Shown piece by piece: positions 37,697-51,251 of a stretch of DNA of 64,000 nucleotides. The notes beneath the pieces were generated by a model. That model did not search any database and was not told the origin of the DNA. It was given only the letters and a program-made list of their open reading frames with translations. The translations under genes and the position numbers were made by a program. Source of the DNA: Moringa oleifera (Eukaryota; Streptophyta; Magnoliopsida; Brassicales; Moringaceae). The stretch spans positions 248,001-312,000 of the forward strand of contig JAJFZO010000165.1 of assembly GCA_021397835.1 (NCBI GenBank). Direction: 5' to 3'. Each line of letters starts with the position of its first letter. The stretch's first letter is position 1.

Positions 37697-37879
37697 ATTC
37701 ATAACTTTATATTTATTTTCTTTTGATGTTAGGCCTTTTGTTGTTTGTTTGATGGATTCATTCTTATTTATCAAGCAATCTTTCTTGTGATTGAGACCTT
37801 TCGAGTTAGCCCTTCTGTTGCTTGTTCCTTACCAAGATTTATGATGGAGATCAGCAAATTACGCTTTTGTTTGAGCATA

Positions 37880-39230
37880 TAGAATGAAACTTTTTGTTTA
37901 GACCTTTTTATTTCAATGAAAGTTAATCTTCTGGTCACTTTATTTTTTAAATCAAGTTCATGTTTCTTTTTGTCACTTCTATTACTTAACTAAGTTCATC
38001 TTTCTTTATTTGCATTTGATTTTTTTATGGAGATCAGCAAATTAATCAACATGCAGCATCTAGTAAGTGTTATCCAATTGAGTCTGTTCATAGTATTTGT
38101 AGATCCTTTTTGAAAACAACTTACGTTATAAGTTACTCTTCATATAGTGTCATGATAACCAAAAAGGTTACTATTGATCTTAATTTTATGAATTGTGCTT
38201 TTTTTATGTGGAACTATTTAAGTAGAATAGAAAAATAAGGAGAATGAGTCATCATTTTTAAATGTTCTTTTATTGATAAGTGACTTTGCACTAATTTGAT
38301 CCATTGCTTTATGGATTTGTTTGGTGAGACATAGCCTTTTTTTCAAATGAGGTTAAAAGAATAAGTTGTAGTTATATGGAGTCAAGAAATGGATTGGCAT
38401 CAATCAATACAAGGCCTATTTTATTCTTTTGCATGCAACCAAAATAAGATAATCTTTCTCTCTCCTGCTTTTAATCTATCACTTGCATATGTACCTAGTA
38501 ATATGTAAGTTTATGTACCTAATAATATATGCATATCAAAATAAGACCGTAGATTTAACACCTAATAAATTAGGTAATGCATCCAATCTTGTTTGTAAGC
38601 ATAAAAACTGAACTTTTTTCTTTAGTCTTCTTTATTTTAATGAAGGTTAATTTTTCATTCACTTCTATTTTTTAATCTAGTTAGTCCTTTTTTTTTTTGA
38701 AGTTGATATTCCCATGGAGATCTACAAAATCAATAATATGCAGCAGGTATTAAGTATTATTTGATCATGTGTGGTTATAGTATTTATGGATCCTTTGCAG
38801 GAACACCTTACCTTTATTAAGCTAGGATAGGCACTCATCACTTTTGGTTTTGATGTTTTGAATTGTACTCATTTTTATATCATTTTTTAACTAGAATAGA
38901 AAAACAAAAGGAGTTAGCCATCATTTCTAAAATGTTTTGGAGTTAGCCATCATCTCTAAATGTTTTTTTTTATAATAGGAATCTTATCTACTAGTTTGAT
39001 TCATAACTTTTTAGATATATCCGAGTGAGACAGAGCCATCAATTTTATGTAGAAGGTATAGTTATATAGAAATTGATAGTAATCATCCAAAACAAGTTTG
39101 CTCCATTCTTTGCATGCAACCAAAAAAAGGCATTCTTTCTGTCTCTTGTTTTCAATTTATAATATTCTTGTCTGCATGCCTTTTACCTTATTTGCATATG
39201 TAATTGTATATATATGTTTTTGAAGAAGTT
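37880..39230. repeat. Diverged local tandem duplication (two copies of about 0.65 kb)
   Basis: Bases about 37880-38510 are similar in order to about 38590-39230. Shared phrases include ttatttcaatgaaagttaat / ttattttaatgaaggttaat, atggagatcagcaaattaatcaacatgcagcat / atggagatctacaaaatcaataatatgcagcag, and catgcaaccaaaataag / catgcaaccaaaaaaag. Copies have diverged strongly with indels. A further weak piece (gaacttttttctttgg) occurs at about 39315. No coding function is seen. Confidence 0.7.
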
Positions 39231-40430
39231 TTTTAACAAGAGAGTTCTTTGCACATTCTTGTTTCAACATGCAATAGATTATGTGACGCTTATACTCTTT
39301 TTGAACATATAAATTGAACTTTTTTCTTTGGTATTTGCATTTGAAACTTCATGGTGCTTTTGAAGCAATGCTTTGGCTAAAAGATGAGAAACTTTGCATC
39401 ATATATGTCTCATTTGGTTATAACTTTTTTTCAACCCTTTTATATAGATATTATTGCTATTTATTTTGGGGCTACGTTTTATATGTTTTAACGGCTGTTA
39501 TTGTAGATTTGATAATTTTTACTAGTTGCATATTTTAGTGATATATGTGCTCAAATTATAATAACCTTTAATGTATTATTATTATTTTCCATTCACATCA
39601 AGCATCCATCAAATCGATTTGTGACTCTAGTGGAGTTCTTAAAATAATAGTAGAAGTTAAGATAAATCTTTTCTTCATACCATTAGCTTCAAATTTATTA
39701 AATTGATAAATTTTTTGTTTTGTTTGCTTGAGGCTATCTTGCTGCTTGGCATAAGGACAAAGCTAGAAGCACAATGGGCGTTGGGTGAGCGTGACAAAGA
39801 AGTACATATAATTCCCTAATTTGGGTTCCTTTCTCTTGAAAAAATAATAATTTGGAATTAAATGTTGAATAACAAGCTTGACAATTATTGAATGTGATGT
39901 AAGTGATGCAATTTAGGTCTTTTACTGTAGTGGATAATGGAAACAAATAAGCAAGTTAGCAAATGGAGAATTATTGTTAATATTCAAGGTTTTGGGATTA
40001 TGGCTTTTAATGTTCAATCACTACACTCTTGATGAGATAGTGAGCATAGGTTTAATGGCGTAACTTGCTTGAGATTATGATTCATTTTTATTCTTTTTGC
40101 TATATAGTTTTCACATGCTTATTTGGTTCTTGTCATAGCATAAGGCTTAGCCAGACTAAAAGTAGAAAAAAGTTAATAGTCCTAATTATGATTCTTTTAT
40201 TATTGGTTCTAAAAGTTCTGTATGGATAATGAAGAATTTTTAAAGCTATTGGATGTGATTAAAGGTGTGAGAGAACTGGTAGGTTGTAAAGAAATGATAC
40301 TGCACCACAAATTTATTTATTTATTTATTTTTGTAAGATGTTCAATAATTATTGCTTAACCAAAGAATTATGATTGATCAACGTGGTTAACAAAGAGGTG
40401 TAGTTGTATAGATAAGCACTTAGTTTTCCA
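39231..40430. other. AT-rich intergenic DNA
   Basis: No recognisable gene. Short open frames, for example a T-rich hydrophobic one at 39314-39538, look like chance. A TTTA microsatellite occurs at about 40311-40333. Confidence 0.5.
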
Positions 40431-41640
40431 TTATGTAATTTCGTGTTTTGTTTATCGTTGTTATAGTTGTGCTTTTACTTGCCTTTTATTCTTGTTCATT
40501 ATTTTTTGTTTTATATTATTTTTATGTTTGTTATCTCTTATTTTATTTTATACTTGTTTTTTAGTCTTTACTTTTGTTTATGTCTTTGTTCTATTTCTTT
40601 TATGTTTATTCTTTATTAGTTTTGTTTTTCTGTAGCCATTATTTTCTTTATAGTATTTTTGCTTTTTTTTTGTTTTTGTGTTTCTTCTTTTTTATTTTGT
40701 TTATGGTATTCTTTCTTTCTTTTTTATTCTTACACTTAAGCTCTACTTTTTCTTTGTTTTTATGCTTCTTTTCAACTATTTTGTTTTTACTTGTTTTAAG
40801 TTTTTTTGTTCATTGTTTTGTGCTTATTCTATGATGTTGCCATTGTTGTTCGGTTTATCTTTTGTTCTTGTATCTATTTTCTATTTTTATGTTCTTGTGC
40901 TTGCTTTGTTTGTATATTGTTTTGTACTCAATTCTTGAACTTATTTTCTATTTTAGGTTTTCTACTTTTGTGCTTGCTCTTAGTTATCTATTTTTGTGCT
41001 TGTTTTTTGTATTGTATTTGTATTTATTATTATTTTTTGTTCTTTGCTTATGATCTTTATACTGTTTTTACTTTACATTTTTTTTTTGCTTATGTCTTAT
41101 TATCTATTTTTATACTAGCTCTATATTGTTGTTTATTTCTCTTTCTTTTTTTTTTTTTTTAATTCTTGTATGTTTTTAATATTTTGTTTCTTCTTGGCTA
41201 TGTGTTCTTGTTTATGTTCTTTGTTGTCATGTTTATATTTTTATTTTTGTAAATTTTTATGTTGTTTTTTTCCTTATGCTTGTCTTTCTTTTTTGTTTGC
41301 TTTTGTTTTATGATCTCTCTTTTAGCATATTTTCTCTATTTTTTTACATTGTCTTTAATTCATGAGTTTATTTTTTTCTTATCTATCTTTGTGGTTCTGT
41401 TATATGATTGTCTAGGGTTTAAGGTCTATGTTTTAGGATCTGAGGTCATTGTATGTTATTTGTTGTCAATTTTTTTGTCATTTTTATGTTTTTTTTGGGA
41501 GGGGGGTTTTTGCTTAGCTTTCTTCTTTGTTTGTTTTTATTTTATGATATCTCTTCTAGCATATTTTCTCTAGCTTTTAGATTGTTTTTAATTCAATAGT
41601 TTTTTTATATGTCTTTGTGGTTCTTTTGCATTGTTGTATG
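40431..41640 (+). repeat. T-rich low-complexity tract
   Basis: The plus strand is dominated by phrases such as ttttgttctt, tgtttttat and cttgtttt. Open frames of up to 118 codons here encode only runs of F, L, Y and C, and are artefacts of composition. A sequence at about 41279-41335 (gcttttgttttatgatctctcttttagcatattttctc) is repeated at about 41525-41575, a local duplication with a period of about 235 bases. A tiny island of telomere-like words occurs at 41410-41450. Confidence 0.75.
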
Positions 41641-44600
41641 GGGTTAAAGATCTAGGTTTTGGATCTAGGTATTAGGGTTGAGGATTTAGGTTTTAGGATC
41701 TAGGGTCAAGGGCTTAGGTTTTAGATATAGGTTTTAAGGTCTAGGATTTGAGGTTTTAGGGTCTAAGGTCCAAGGCTTAGGGCGTGGAGTCAAGGGTCTA
41801 GGTTCTAAGGTTTGGGGTCTAGGTTCTAAGATTTAGGGTTTAGATTTTTCGATCTCAGGTTTAGGGCCTGAGTTTAAGGTCTAAGGCTTTGTAGGTTTTA
41901 AGGTCTAGGGTTTATGGTGTACGGGAAGAATTTTAGTGTCAAGATTTTGCGTTTATGGTCCAAGAACTGGGGTTTAAGGTCCAAAGTACAAGGTCCAAGG
42001 TTCAAAGTCTAGGGTCAAAAGTTTATGGTTTAGGGTATAGATTGTAGGATTTAGGGTCAAAAGTTTTAGGTTCTCAATTCTAAGCTTTAGGGTTTACGAT
42101 TTTGGGGTCTAAGTCTATAGTTTTAGGGTTTTAGGGTACAAGTCTATAGTTTTAGGGTTTAAGATCTATGATTTTAGGGTTTAGTTCTACAATTTTAAGG
42201 TCAAGGGTCTAACTTTAATGTTTTAAGGTATTAAGGTCTAGGATCTACGATTTGAATTCTAGGTTTTAGGGTCTTAGGATTTAAGGTTTAAGATCCTGTG
42301 TTTTAAGGTATAAGACTTAGAGTATAGGTTTTCAGGTTTAAGGTTTAAGGTCGAGCTTTGAAGGTCGAGTGTTTAAGAGTTTAAGATTTCAAGGTTTAGG
42401 TCTAAAATTTTAAGGTCGAGGATCTAGGTCTAGGATTTTTATGTTTTAAGGTTTTAGGTGCTAGGGTATAGAGTCTAGGGTTTTAAGGTTTAAGTTTTAC
42501 GTTTTAGGGTTTTGATTCTAAGGTTTTAGGATTTAGGATTTAGGGTTTAAGGTCTTGTGTTTTAAGGTATAGGACTTGGAGTATAGGTTTTCAGGATTTT
42601 CGGGTCTAGGGTCTAAGGTTTAATTCGAGTGTTTAGAGTTGAGGATTTAAGGTTTTAAGGTTCTTAAGTTTTAAAGTTTTAGAATTTTAGAGTTTTAGGA
42701 TTTTTGTGTACAGGATTTTTGGAGTCTAGGGTGTAGGGTCTAGGATATAGGTTTTAGGGTCTAGTGTTTTAAGTTTTAGAGTTTTAGGATTTTTGTGTAT
42801 AGGGTTCTAAAGCCTAGGGTCTAAGGTCTAGGATCTATGATATAGGTTTTAGGATTTTAGGTTTTAGAGGTAGGGTTTTAGGGTTAGGGTCTTGGATTTA
42901 GGACTTAGGGTTTTGGTTAAGGTCTAGGGTTTAGGATCAAGGATCTAGGGCTTATGATCAAGGATCTAGGATTTCAAATCTAGGATTTAGGTCTAGGATT
43001 TAGGGTTTAATTTCAAGGTCTAAGGTCTCAGGTCTATGGTTTAAGAGTTTAACGTCTAGGATCTAATGTCTAAGGTTTAGGATTCAATATCTAGGTTTAG
43101 AAATTAAGGTCCAAGATCTAAGCTTTAGTGTCTAAGACATAGGGCCAAGGGTTTAGGTTCAGGCTCTAAAGTTTAGGATATAAGATTTATGGTCTAGAGG
43201 TCTAGGGTATAGAGTTTAGGGTCAAAGGTCTAGGGTTTAGGTCTTAGTGTTCTAAGGTTTTAAGGTCTAATAATTTCGAGTCTAATGTCTAGGTTCCAAG
43301 GTTTTGGGTTTAAAGGTTTCAATGTTTTAAGATCTAGGTTTAGGGTTGAGGATTTAAAGGTTTAAGGTTCAAGGTCTAGTGTTGACAGTTTAGTGTTTTA
43401 AGGAGACAGTTTAGTGTTTTAAGGTTTAAGGTCTAACATCTTGGGTATATGGTCTAGGTTTTGAGTTTTAGGGTTTTAGGGTCTAGGACGTTTAAGATCT
43501 GTGATCTATTGAATATGGTCACAGATCTAGTGTTGAGGGTAGTGTTAAGGTCTAGGGTCTAAGGTTTAGTCTAGGATCCTAGGTCTAGGTTCTGTGGCTC
43601 TAGAATTTTAGGGTAAGGTTTAGTGTCTAGGGTTTTAGTATAGGGTTTAGCATCTTGGGTCTAGATTTTAGAGTCCAGGCTTTAGAGTCTAGGATCTTAG
43701 TTTCAGGTTTTAGAGTTCTAAAGTTTTAAGTGAGGGTATAGAGTCTAAATTATAGGAGTTTTAGGGTCTAGAGTTTAAGGTCTAAGGTTTAGTGTCAAGT
43801 TTTATAGGGTCTAGTGTCTAGGATCTAAAATCTAAGGTTTAGGGTAAGGTTAGAGGTCTAAGGTTTTAGGATCTAAGGTTTTAAAGTCTAGGGTTTTTAA
43901 TTCTAGTGTCTAGCGTTTTAGAGTTTTAATGTTTTAGAGTCTAGGGTTTTAAGATCTAGGATCTAGTGTTTTAAGGTGTTTAGGGTCTTACGATTTTAGG
44001 ACTTTATGGGTCTACGGTTTAAGGTGTAAGATCAAAGGTCAATCGTCAAGGCTCTAGGGTTTAAGGTCTAGGATTAAGGTTTTTGGGTTCCAAAATTTTA
44101 GGGTCTAAGGTCTAAGGTGTGGTATCAAGGACTTATATTTTAGGGATTATGGTCTTGGATTTAGGGTCTATGATCCTTGATTTTAAGGTTTAAGGTCTAA
44201 GGCTTAGGGTAGGGTTTTAGGGTTAAGATTTAGGGTTCAAGGCCTTGGCTTTAGGATTGAAGGTTTAAGATCTTGGCTTTATGGTTTCAGGTTTAGAGTA
44301 AGGTTGTAATGTTAGGGTTAGAATTTAGGGTTTATGGTTTAGGATTTAGGATCTAGGATCCAGCATTTAAGGCATAAGGTCTAGGGTATAGAGTATAGAA
44401 TTTAAGTTTTAGGGTTAAGGTTCAAAAATTATGGGTTTGTGGTTTAAAAGTTTAAGGTCTAAGGTCTAGGATAGAGGGTTTAACGTCTCTAAGGTCCAGG
44501 GTTTACGATCTAGGAATTAGAGTTTGGGGTCTAGCGTCTAAGGTTTAAGGTATAGGGTCCAAGATCTAAGGTTTAAGTTTTAATGTTTAGGATCTAGGGC

Positions 44601-47465
44601 TTAAGGTTTAGGTTTTAGGGTTTAAGTTTTATGGTTATAAGGTTTTCGGGTCTTAAGGGTTTTTTGTGTTTTAGGATCTAGGTCAAAGGTTTAATGGTCA
44701 AGATTCTAGGGTTTAGGGTTTTAGGTCTAAGGATAGGGTTTTGGGATCCATGATATAGGGAGTCTATGGTCTAGGTTATAGGTTTTTGGGTTTTAAGGTC
44801 TAAGATCTAAGGTTTAACGTCTAGGGTTTAGGGGTCTAAGGGTCTAAGGTGCAAGGTTTAGAGTCCAATGGTCTGGAGTCTAGAGCCTGGGGTTTAAGTT
44901 TTATGGTTCTAGGGTTTTAGGGTAGGGTGTATGGTCAAAGGTCTAGGGTCTATGGTTCAAGGTATAGGGTCTATGTTCTTGGGTTTAGGCTTTAGATTTT
45001 AAGAATCTCAGGTTTTACGGTAGGGGTGTAGGGCTAGAATCTTGTGTTTTAAGGTAGGGTATAAGGTCTAGAATCATGGATCTAGGGTTTTGAGGTTTAG
45101 AAATTAAGGCCCACGCTTTATGGTTTAGGTTTAGGAATTGGGGTCTAGGGTTTAGTATCAAGTGTTTTAAGGTCTAGGATCTAGGACATAAGGTGTAAGG
45201 TCTTTAGTCTAAGGTCTGGGGTGCATGGTTTAGGACTAGTGTTTAGGGTTCAGGATTTTATGATATACAGTTAAGGGTCTAAGGTTTTCGACTTTAAGGT
45301 AAGGGGTCTAGCATTTTAGGATTTCAAAATTTTATGGTTTTAGGATCTTGGGATTTATGTGTAAGGTGTAGGCTCAATCTAAGGTCTAGAGTTTCAAGCT
45401 CAGAGTTAAGGGTTTTAAGGTCTAGGGTATTATGTTAAAGGTATAAGGTTTTGGGGTTCAAGATTTGGGGTTTTGGGTCTGGGGTCTATATTTTAGGTTT
45501 TATTGTTTTATGTTTTTAAGGTCTAAGAATTAGAGTTTAAGGTCTAAGGCCCAAGGTGTAAAGTTTAAGGTTTAGGGTTTAAGAATATAGGACTTAAAGG
45601 TTTAAGGTTTAAGGGTCTAGGGTCCAAGGTCTAGGGTATAGGGTATAATCTAGGGTCTAGTGCATAGGGTTTAGTCTAAGGTCTTTAGTTGAGAAATTTG
45701 GACTTAAGGCCTAGTTTAAGGTCTATAATTTAGGACCTAAGGTTTTTGGGATTATGGTACAGGGTTTAAGGTAAGGTTTTAAGGTTTTAAGGTTTTTGGG
45801 ATTATGATACAGGGTTTAAGGTAAGGTTTTAAGGTTAGGATTAGGGTTCAGGGTTTTAGGAAAGGCTTTGGGAATTATAGGGTATACGGCTCAAGGTCTA
45901 AGGTATATTGTTTAGGGTTTAAAGTATAGGAGTATTGGATCTAGAGTCTTGGGTCCTTTGTTTGGGGTTTAATGGTATAAGGTCTAGGGTCTAAAGCCTA
46001 AGGTTTAGGGTTTAGAGCATTAAAGTCTATGATTTAAGGTCTAAAGCATTAGAGACTATGGTCTAGGTTTTAAGTGTCTAAGGCTGTAGGGTTTTAATGT
46101 TTTGGGTTTTAGGGTATCAGATCTAGGTTTAGATTTTTACAGTTTAGGGTTTGGGGTCTAACTTATAGGAATTTTGGCTTTAATGTTTAGAGTAAGGGTC
46201 TAAAGTTTAGGTTCTAAGGTTTTAGGTTCTAAGGTATAAGATTTCATGGCTTTGAGGTTAAGCATCAAGGTTTCAAGATTTTAGAGTCTGGGGTCTAGTA
46301 TCTAGAGTTTAGGCTTTTGGGGTGTAGGATTAAGGTCCAAGGATTAAGGTTTTAAGGTCTAAGGCCTAAGATCCAGGGTATAGGGTTTTTGGTCTAGGGT
46401 TTTAAGGTTTTAGGGTCTAAGGTCTAAGGTCTAAAGTGTAAGGTCTAGGTCTATGGCTTATCAAAATTTTAGAGTTTGGGGTTTGAGGCCTAAGGGTGTA
46501 GGGTCTATGGTCTAGGGTCCAAGGTCTAGGGTCCAAGGTTTAGGTTCTATGGTCCATAGTCTATGTTCTAAGATCTTAGGTCTAGGTTTTAGACTTCATG
46601 TATAAGATTTTAGACTCTAGTGTTTAGAGTAAGGGTCTAAAGTTTAGGTTCTAAGGTTTTAGGGTTTAGGGTTTTAGAGTTTCTAGGTTTTAGGTTCTAA
46701 GGCATAAAATTTCATGGCTTAAAGGTCAAACATCTAGGTTTTAGGATTTTAGAGTCTAGGGTTAGTATTTAGAGTTTAGAGTACTAGGGTCTAGGATTAA
46801 AGTCCAAGGACTATGGTTTTAGGGTCCAAGGCCTAGGATGCAAGGTGTAGGTTTTAGGTCTAGGGTTTTAAGGTTTTAAGGTCTAAGGTCAATGACTTAT
46901 GGTCTGCAATTTAGGATCTAGTGTCTAGGGTCTAGGGTCTGGAGTCTATGTTCTAAGATATTAGATCTAGGTTTTAGATTTTTAAGATTGTAGGGTTTTA
47001 AGGTAGGTATAGTGTCTAGAGTTTACGATCTAGAGTCTAACGGTCTAAGGTCGAGTGTCCAAGGTGTTAAGGACTAAGGTTTAAGAATTAGGGTGTAAGG
47101 TTTAGAGTTTATGGTTTATAAATTATGGTTTAGGGTCCAAGTCTAGGGTTTATGGTTTGTTGTTCAGGTTCTAAGGTTTAAGGTCTATTATTTGGGATCT
47201 ATGATCCAAGATTTAAGATCTAGGGTCTTGGGTTAAGATCTAGGATCTTGGGTTTAAGGTTTAAGGTTTAAGGTCTAAAGTCCATGGTATAAAGTCTAAG
47301 GTATAGGGTGTAAGATTGTAGGATCTATGGTTTTAAGGTCTATGGTTTTTAGCTTTAGGGTTTAGTGTTTAACGTTTTAAGGTTTTAGGATTTTGGGGTC
47401 TAAGATCGAGGGTCTAGGGTTTTAGGGTCTAAGATTTAGGATTTAAGATTTTAGGATTTTAAATA
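41640..47465 (+). repeat. Long degenerate telomere-like (TTTAGGG-derived) array
   Basis: About 5.8 kb is made of variants of TTTAGGG (tctaggg, tctaagg, tttaagg, ttttaggg) with the G-rich strand on plus. There is no long uninterrupted canonical run. From 45959 on it is the second copy of the array at the start of the window. A local duplication is visible near 45740-45840 (ggtttttgggattatg..acagggtttaaggtaaggttttaagg twice). No coding sequence is supported. Confidence 0.92.
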
Positions 47466-47468
47466 GCA

Positions 47469-48099
47469 GTGTTAAAAAAAACAGTCCAAACTAAATTGCA
47501 ACGAATCAAACCATCTGGTTTTATAAATTAATGATCTGAAATAGTTTAAGAAAATACAAACCGCATTAATGCGATTTAGTCTCTTAAGAAAACATAAACA
47601 GTTTGGTTTAAAACCAAACTACACCATATTTAATAGAATTTTAAAAGTTTTTTATTCTCTATCACTCTTTCAACATCCAAGTCGAAGTAATTTCTATTCA
47701 AAACTTTTTTTAAAGAAAGAAAACCTAATTTGTTATGTAACAAAAGTTACAAACTCTAAAATTTGCCACATCTTCATTGTATCTCTCTATTGGGTTACCT
47801 TTCATTCGTAAGGAATTATGTCTAATCAACCTCAAGTATTGATAAACTTTGAACTTCAAATTGATTACAATTGATGTTTGAATTTTTTTTAATTCATAGT
47901 AAGTTGATGTTGCTTGATATTTACTTTGAAAGTATATTAATAAATCAAATCGCACTAAAATCGTATTGTATTTTGTAGGACCGTTTAATGCAATTTATAT
48001 TATTTAGGTTAAACCGCACGGTTTGAAGTAATCAATAAATTGCATCACTAGTTTGTTGTGCTAAAAATGTATAAACTAACCATATCATACCACTAACAC
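47469..48099. mobile_element. MITE-like island inside the telomere-like array (copy 2)
   Basis: This is the counterpart of 1545-2175, at the same place in the array and nearly the same length. It has the gtgtta left edge; the right edge reads ctaacac instead of ttaacac. The open frame at 47569-47811 is the counterpart of the one in copy 1 but extends further because of indels, so it is not conserved as protein. Confidence 0.45.
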
Positions 48100-49308
48100 C
48101 CTTAGTTTTAGAGTCAAAGGTGTAGGATATGAAGCTAGGGTTAAAGGTCTAGGGTCTACGTCTAGGATAAAGGTTTTAAAGTTTTAAGGTTTTAGGTTCT
48201 AGAATTTTAAGGTTTAAGGTTTAGGTTTTAGAGGTGAGGTTTTAAGGTATTAGGTTTATGGTAGGGTTTTTGAGTATTGGTATAAAGTTTATAGGAAAGG
48301 GTTTTCGGGTTATGGTTCTTGGTTTTGTGATTTATGTGTCTAGGGTTTAAGGTCTAAGGTTTAAAGTTTAAGAATTAAGGTTTAAGGTTTCAAAATTAAG
48401 GTTTAGGGTCTAAGGTCTATGTTTTAGGAGGTTCAAGGTCTAGGGTTTCGGGTTTAAAGTCTAGGTTTTAAGGTTTTAGGGTTTTAGGATCTAAGACTTT
48501 TGAGTCTAAGGTAGGTTCTTAAGGTCAAAGGTTTAGGTTTTAGAATTTTAAGGTTTAGGTTTTAAGGTATTAGGTTTATGGTAGGGTTTTTGAGTATTGG
48601 TATAAAGTTTATAAGAAAGGGTTTTCGGGTTATGGTTAGGGTCCATGGTTTAGGCTATAAGACTTAGGATCTAGAATCTTGGGTCAAGGATCTCGAGTCT
48701 TGGTTTTGTGATTTATGTGTCTAGGGTTTAAGGTCTAAGATTTAAAGTTTAAGAATTAAGGTTTAAGGTTTCAAAATTCAGGTTTAGGGTCTAAGGTCTA
48801 TGTTTTAGGAATTAGGGTCTAGGGTTCATGGTCTAGGGTATGGTGTATAGGGTTCAAGATCTAGGGTATAGTGTATAGGGTTCAAGGTCTAGGGTTTCGG
48901 GTTTAAAGTCTAGGTTTTAAGGTTTTTAGGGTTTTAGGATCTAAGACTTTTGAGTCTAAGGTAGGTTCTTAAGGTCGAAGGTTATGGGGTTTAAGGGTTT
49001 CAATGTTTTAGGATGTAAGTTTAAGGTCTAGGGTTCAAGTTAGTATTTAAGGTCTAGAGTGTTAGGATCCATGGTCAAAGGTCTTTGGTTTATACTCTAG
49101 ATTTTAGGTTTTAGGTTTAAAGGCCTAAGGTTTAAGCCTATGCTCTAAGATCGAAGGTGTAGGGTCTAGGTTCATGGGTTTAAGGTATAAGCTATAATCT
49201 AAAGTCTAGGGTTGAAGAAATAAGGTGCAAGGTTGAGGTTTAGAGTTTAGTATTGTAGGGTTTTAAGGTTTAAGGTTTAGCATATGAAGGGTCTAGGATT
49301 TCGGTTGT
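48100..49308 (+). repeat. Degenerate telomere-like array, rearranged block (copy 2)
   Basis: This is the counterpart of 2176-3345. The stretch with ggtattaggtttatggtagggtttttgagtattgg occurs near 48245-48280 and again near 48567-48602, showing an internal tandem duplication. Two pieces present in copy 1 are absent, and the block ends abruptly at gatttcgg|ttgtatcac. Confidence 0.88.
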
Positions 49309-51251
49309 ATCACTAAATACATTGTAATTCATTTTGTTTTTATTTTTTTTCAAGATTTTAATAATATATTCAAATGATTATAAAACATTGTGTTTTAAAT
49401 TTTCATTTGAGATATCCAAATGATTATATTTTAAAAAAATCATGGAGATCTAAAAACACAAAATAGGTGAGAGTAATATCTACGCATATATATATAATAT
49501 TTTTTTATGTAGTTAATGAAATATTATATTTTATTATTAGTAATAAACATCTTATTATGGATTGAAAATTACATTTAATATTTTTTATTTTCAAAAATAT
49601 AACCTTATTAATCAAATATTATATTTTATTATTAGTAATAAACATCCTACTATTGATGAGATGATTTTTTTTTTATGTAGTTAAACATAAGAAAGTTTAT
49701 GTTAATTTTAATTTTGACAAAACTAATACATGATTGTTAACAGGGTTTTGTTAGTAATATGCATTTGAAAAATAATGTGTTTTTTATAAAATTTAATACT
49801 TTAAATGATTTTCATTTTTATTTATAAAAGTTCTTTCAATATTTTTAACTCATCAAATAAATTTGTCACCAATATGTTGGGGCACATCTTGTTTTAAATT
49901 TTTTTTCCAGATTATAGTAGATTTTTTTTTTCAAATTATTGTCACTAAAGGATAATATTTTTTTTAAATCATACAAAAAAAATGTAGAATCAAAAAAATA
50001 TTTGAGAGAATTCAATAATAAATTTTATTATAAAAATTACTATACAATAAATTAGAAGGATTACGTAAATAGACAAGATAACTAAATTTCAATTGAAAAT
50101 AATGAACAATTAAAAGAAAGTTTTTTCTCCAGTGAAGTTAAATGAAAAATAGACATTAGATAACTAAATTTTAATTTAAAATAAAACTCATAAAAACACT
50201 TATTTGTTTAAAAATTTATTAAATTTTAAAATTTTGAAATAGAGCCCCACTTGAAAATGTGGTGTTTTACCCATGAGCCTTTGTAAAATATACTTTTTTA
50301 TAAATAATAAAAAATTTATTTTTATTTTTAATTATTTATTTCGAGCAGGAAGGAAAAAGCTAATAAAGCAAAGAATGGTAAAGTTCAGGAGTTGTTTGAT
50401 GTTAAAAGGTGGTAAGCGATACTGTATGTCTATGTATTTTTTGTAAATCTTTTAATTGAGAAAGTTTTTATATTTTTTATGCAATCAAATAAAGCTTTTA
50501 TATTTAAAAAGTTATATTATTCTTAAAAATTTATGAAAATGCATAATTAAAAGAAAAAATATTTGTGATAATTCATATTTTAATATACAATGCAATGTAA
50601 ATTTTTTATGTGTTATTGAAAATTATGGAATATAAATTAATTATATATAACGAATCCAAGATGTCATGTAGCTGTTTGAGAAGTTCTATCAAATTAGACT
50701 TTTTGAGAAGTTTTTTAAATACTTTTTTTAATTTTATTTTTGATTCTAAAGATGGTGAGAGTCTTTAAAATTAAAAAATTTTGACCTATTAGCTCATCTA
50801 AGGGTTTTTAACATGTAAGGTGAAGATTCAAGTCATGTCCAATGACTAGTTGAATTATCAAAATCTTGTCACTTAATCTGCTTAATAAACATGTCTTGTT
50901 AGTATTTAAATGTTTGACATAATGATTCGTGTCATGTTCCCGTCAATTATATTTTTGTAATTATAAGGTTACTAATAACCTATTTATGGCCCGATAACCC
51001 AAATTGCTACCTCTATTCCAACTTAAAGAAGGGCAGGAGGCCTTAAACACCAATGGACTAAAAAGGAACACTAGAATAGCTTAAAATAATATTTGTTTTC
51101 ATTTTCTTGCACCTTGAATACCATCTTTGCTGCCAATGAGAATATGAAGACATCAAAATGACAGTAACATAGTTTCTCGTTTATAAAAAGCATCAGATGA
51201 ATATGATGAAGTACACCCTCTAAACGAATCATTATGTAAAGTTACTTGCAC
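49309..51251. other. AT-rich intergenic DNA downstream of the SMC3 fragment (copy 2)
   Basis: This is the counterpart of about 3531-5471 in copy 1. The first 185 or so bases of the copy 1 AT-rich block are missing here. No coding sequence is seen. Confidence 0.7.

Noticed and set aside
40574..41573. Several overlapping plus-strand open frames of 60-118 codons rich in F, L, Y and C, resembling membrane proteins
   Set aside because: They lie in a T-rich low-complexity tract where all frames give hydrophobic residues. There are no conserved motifs and no start context or splice structure.
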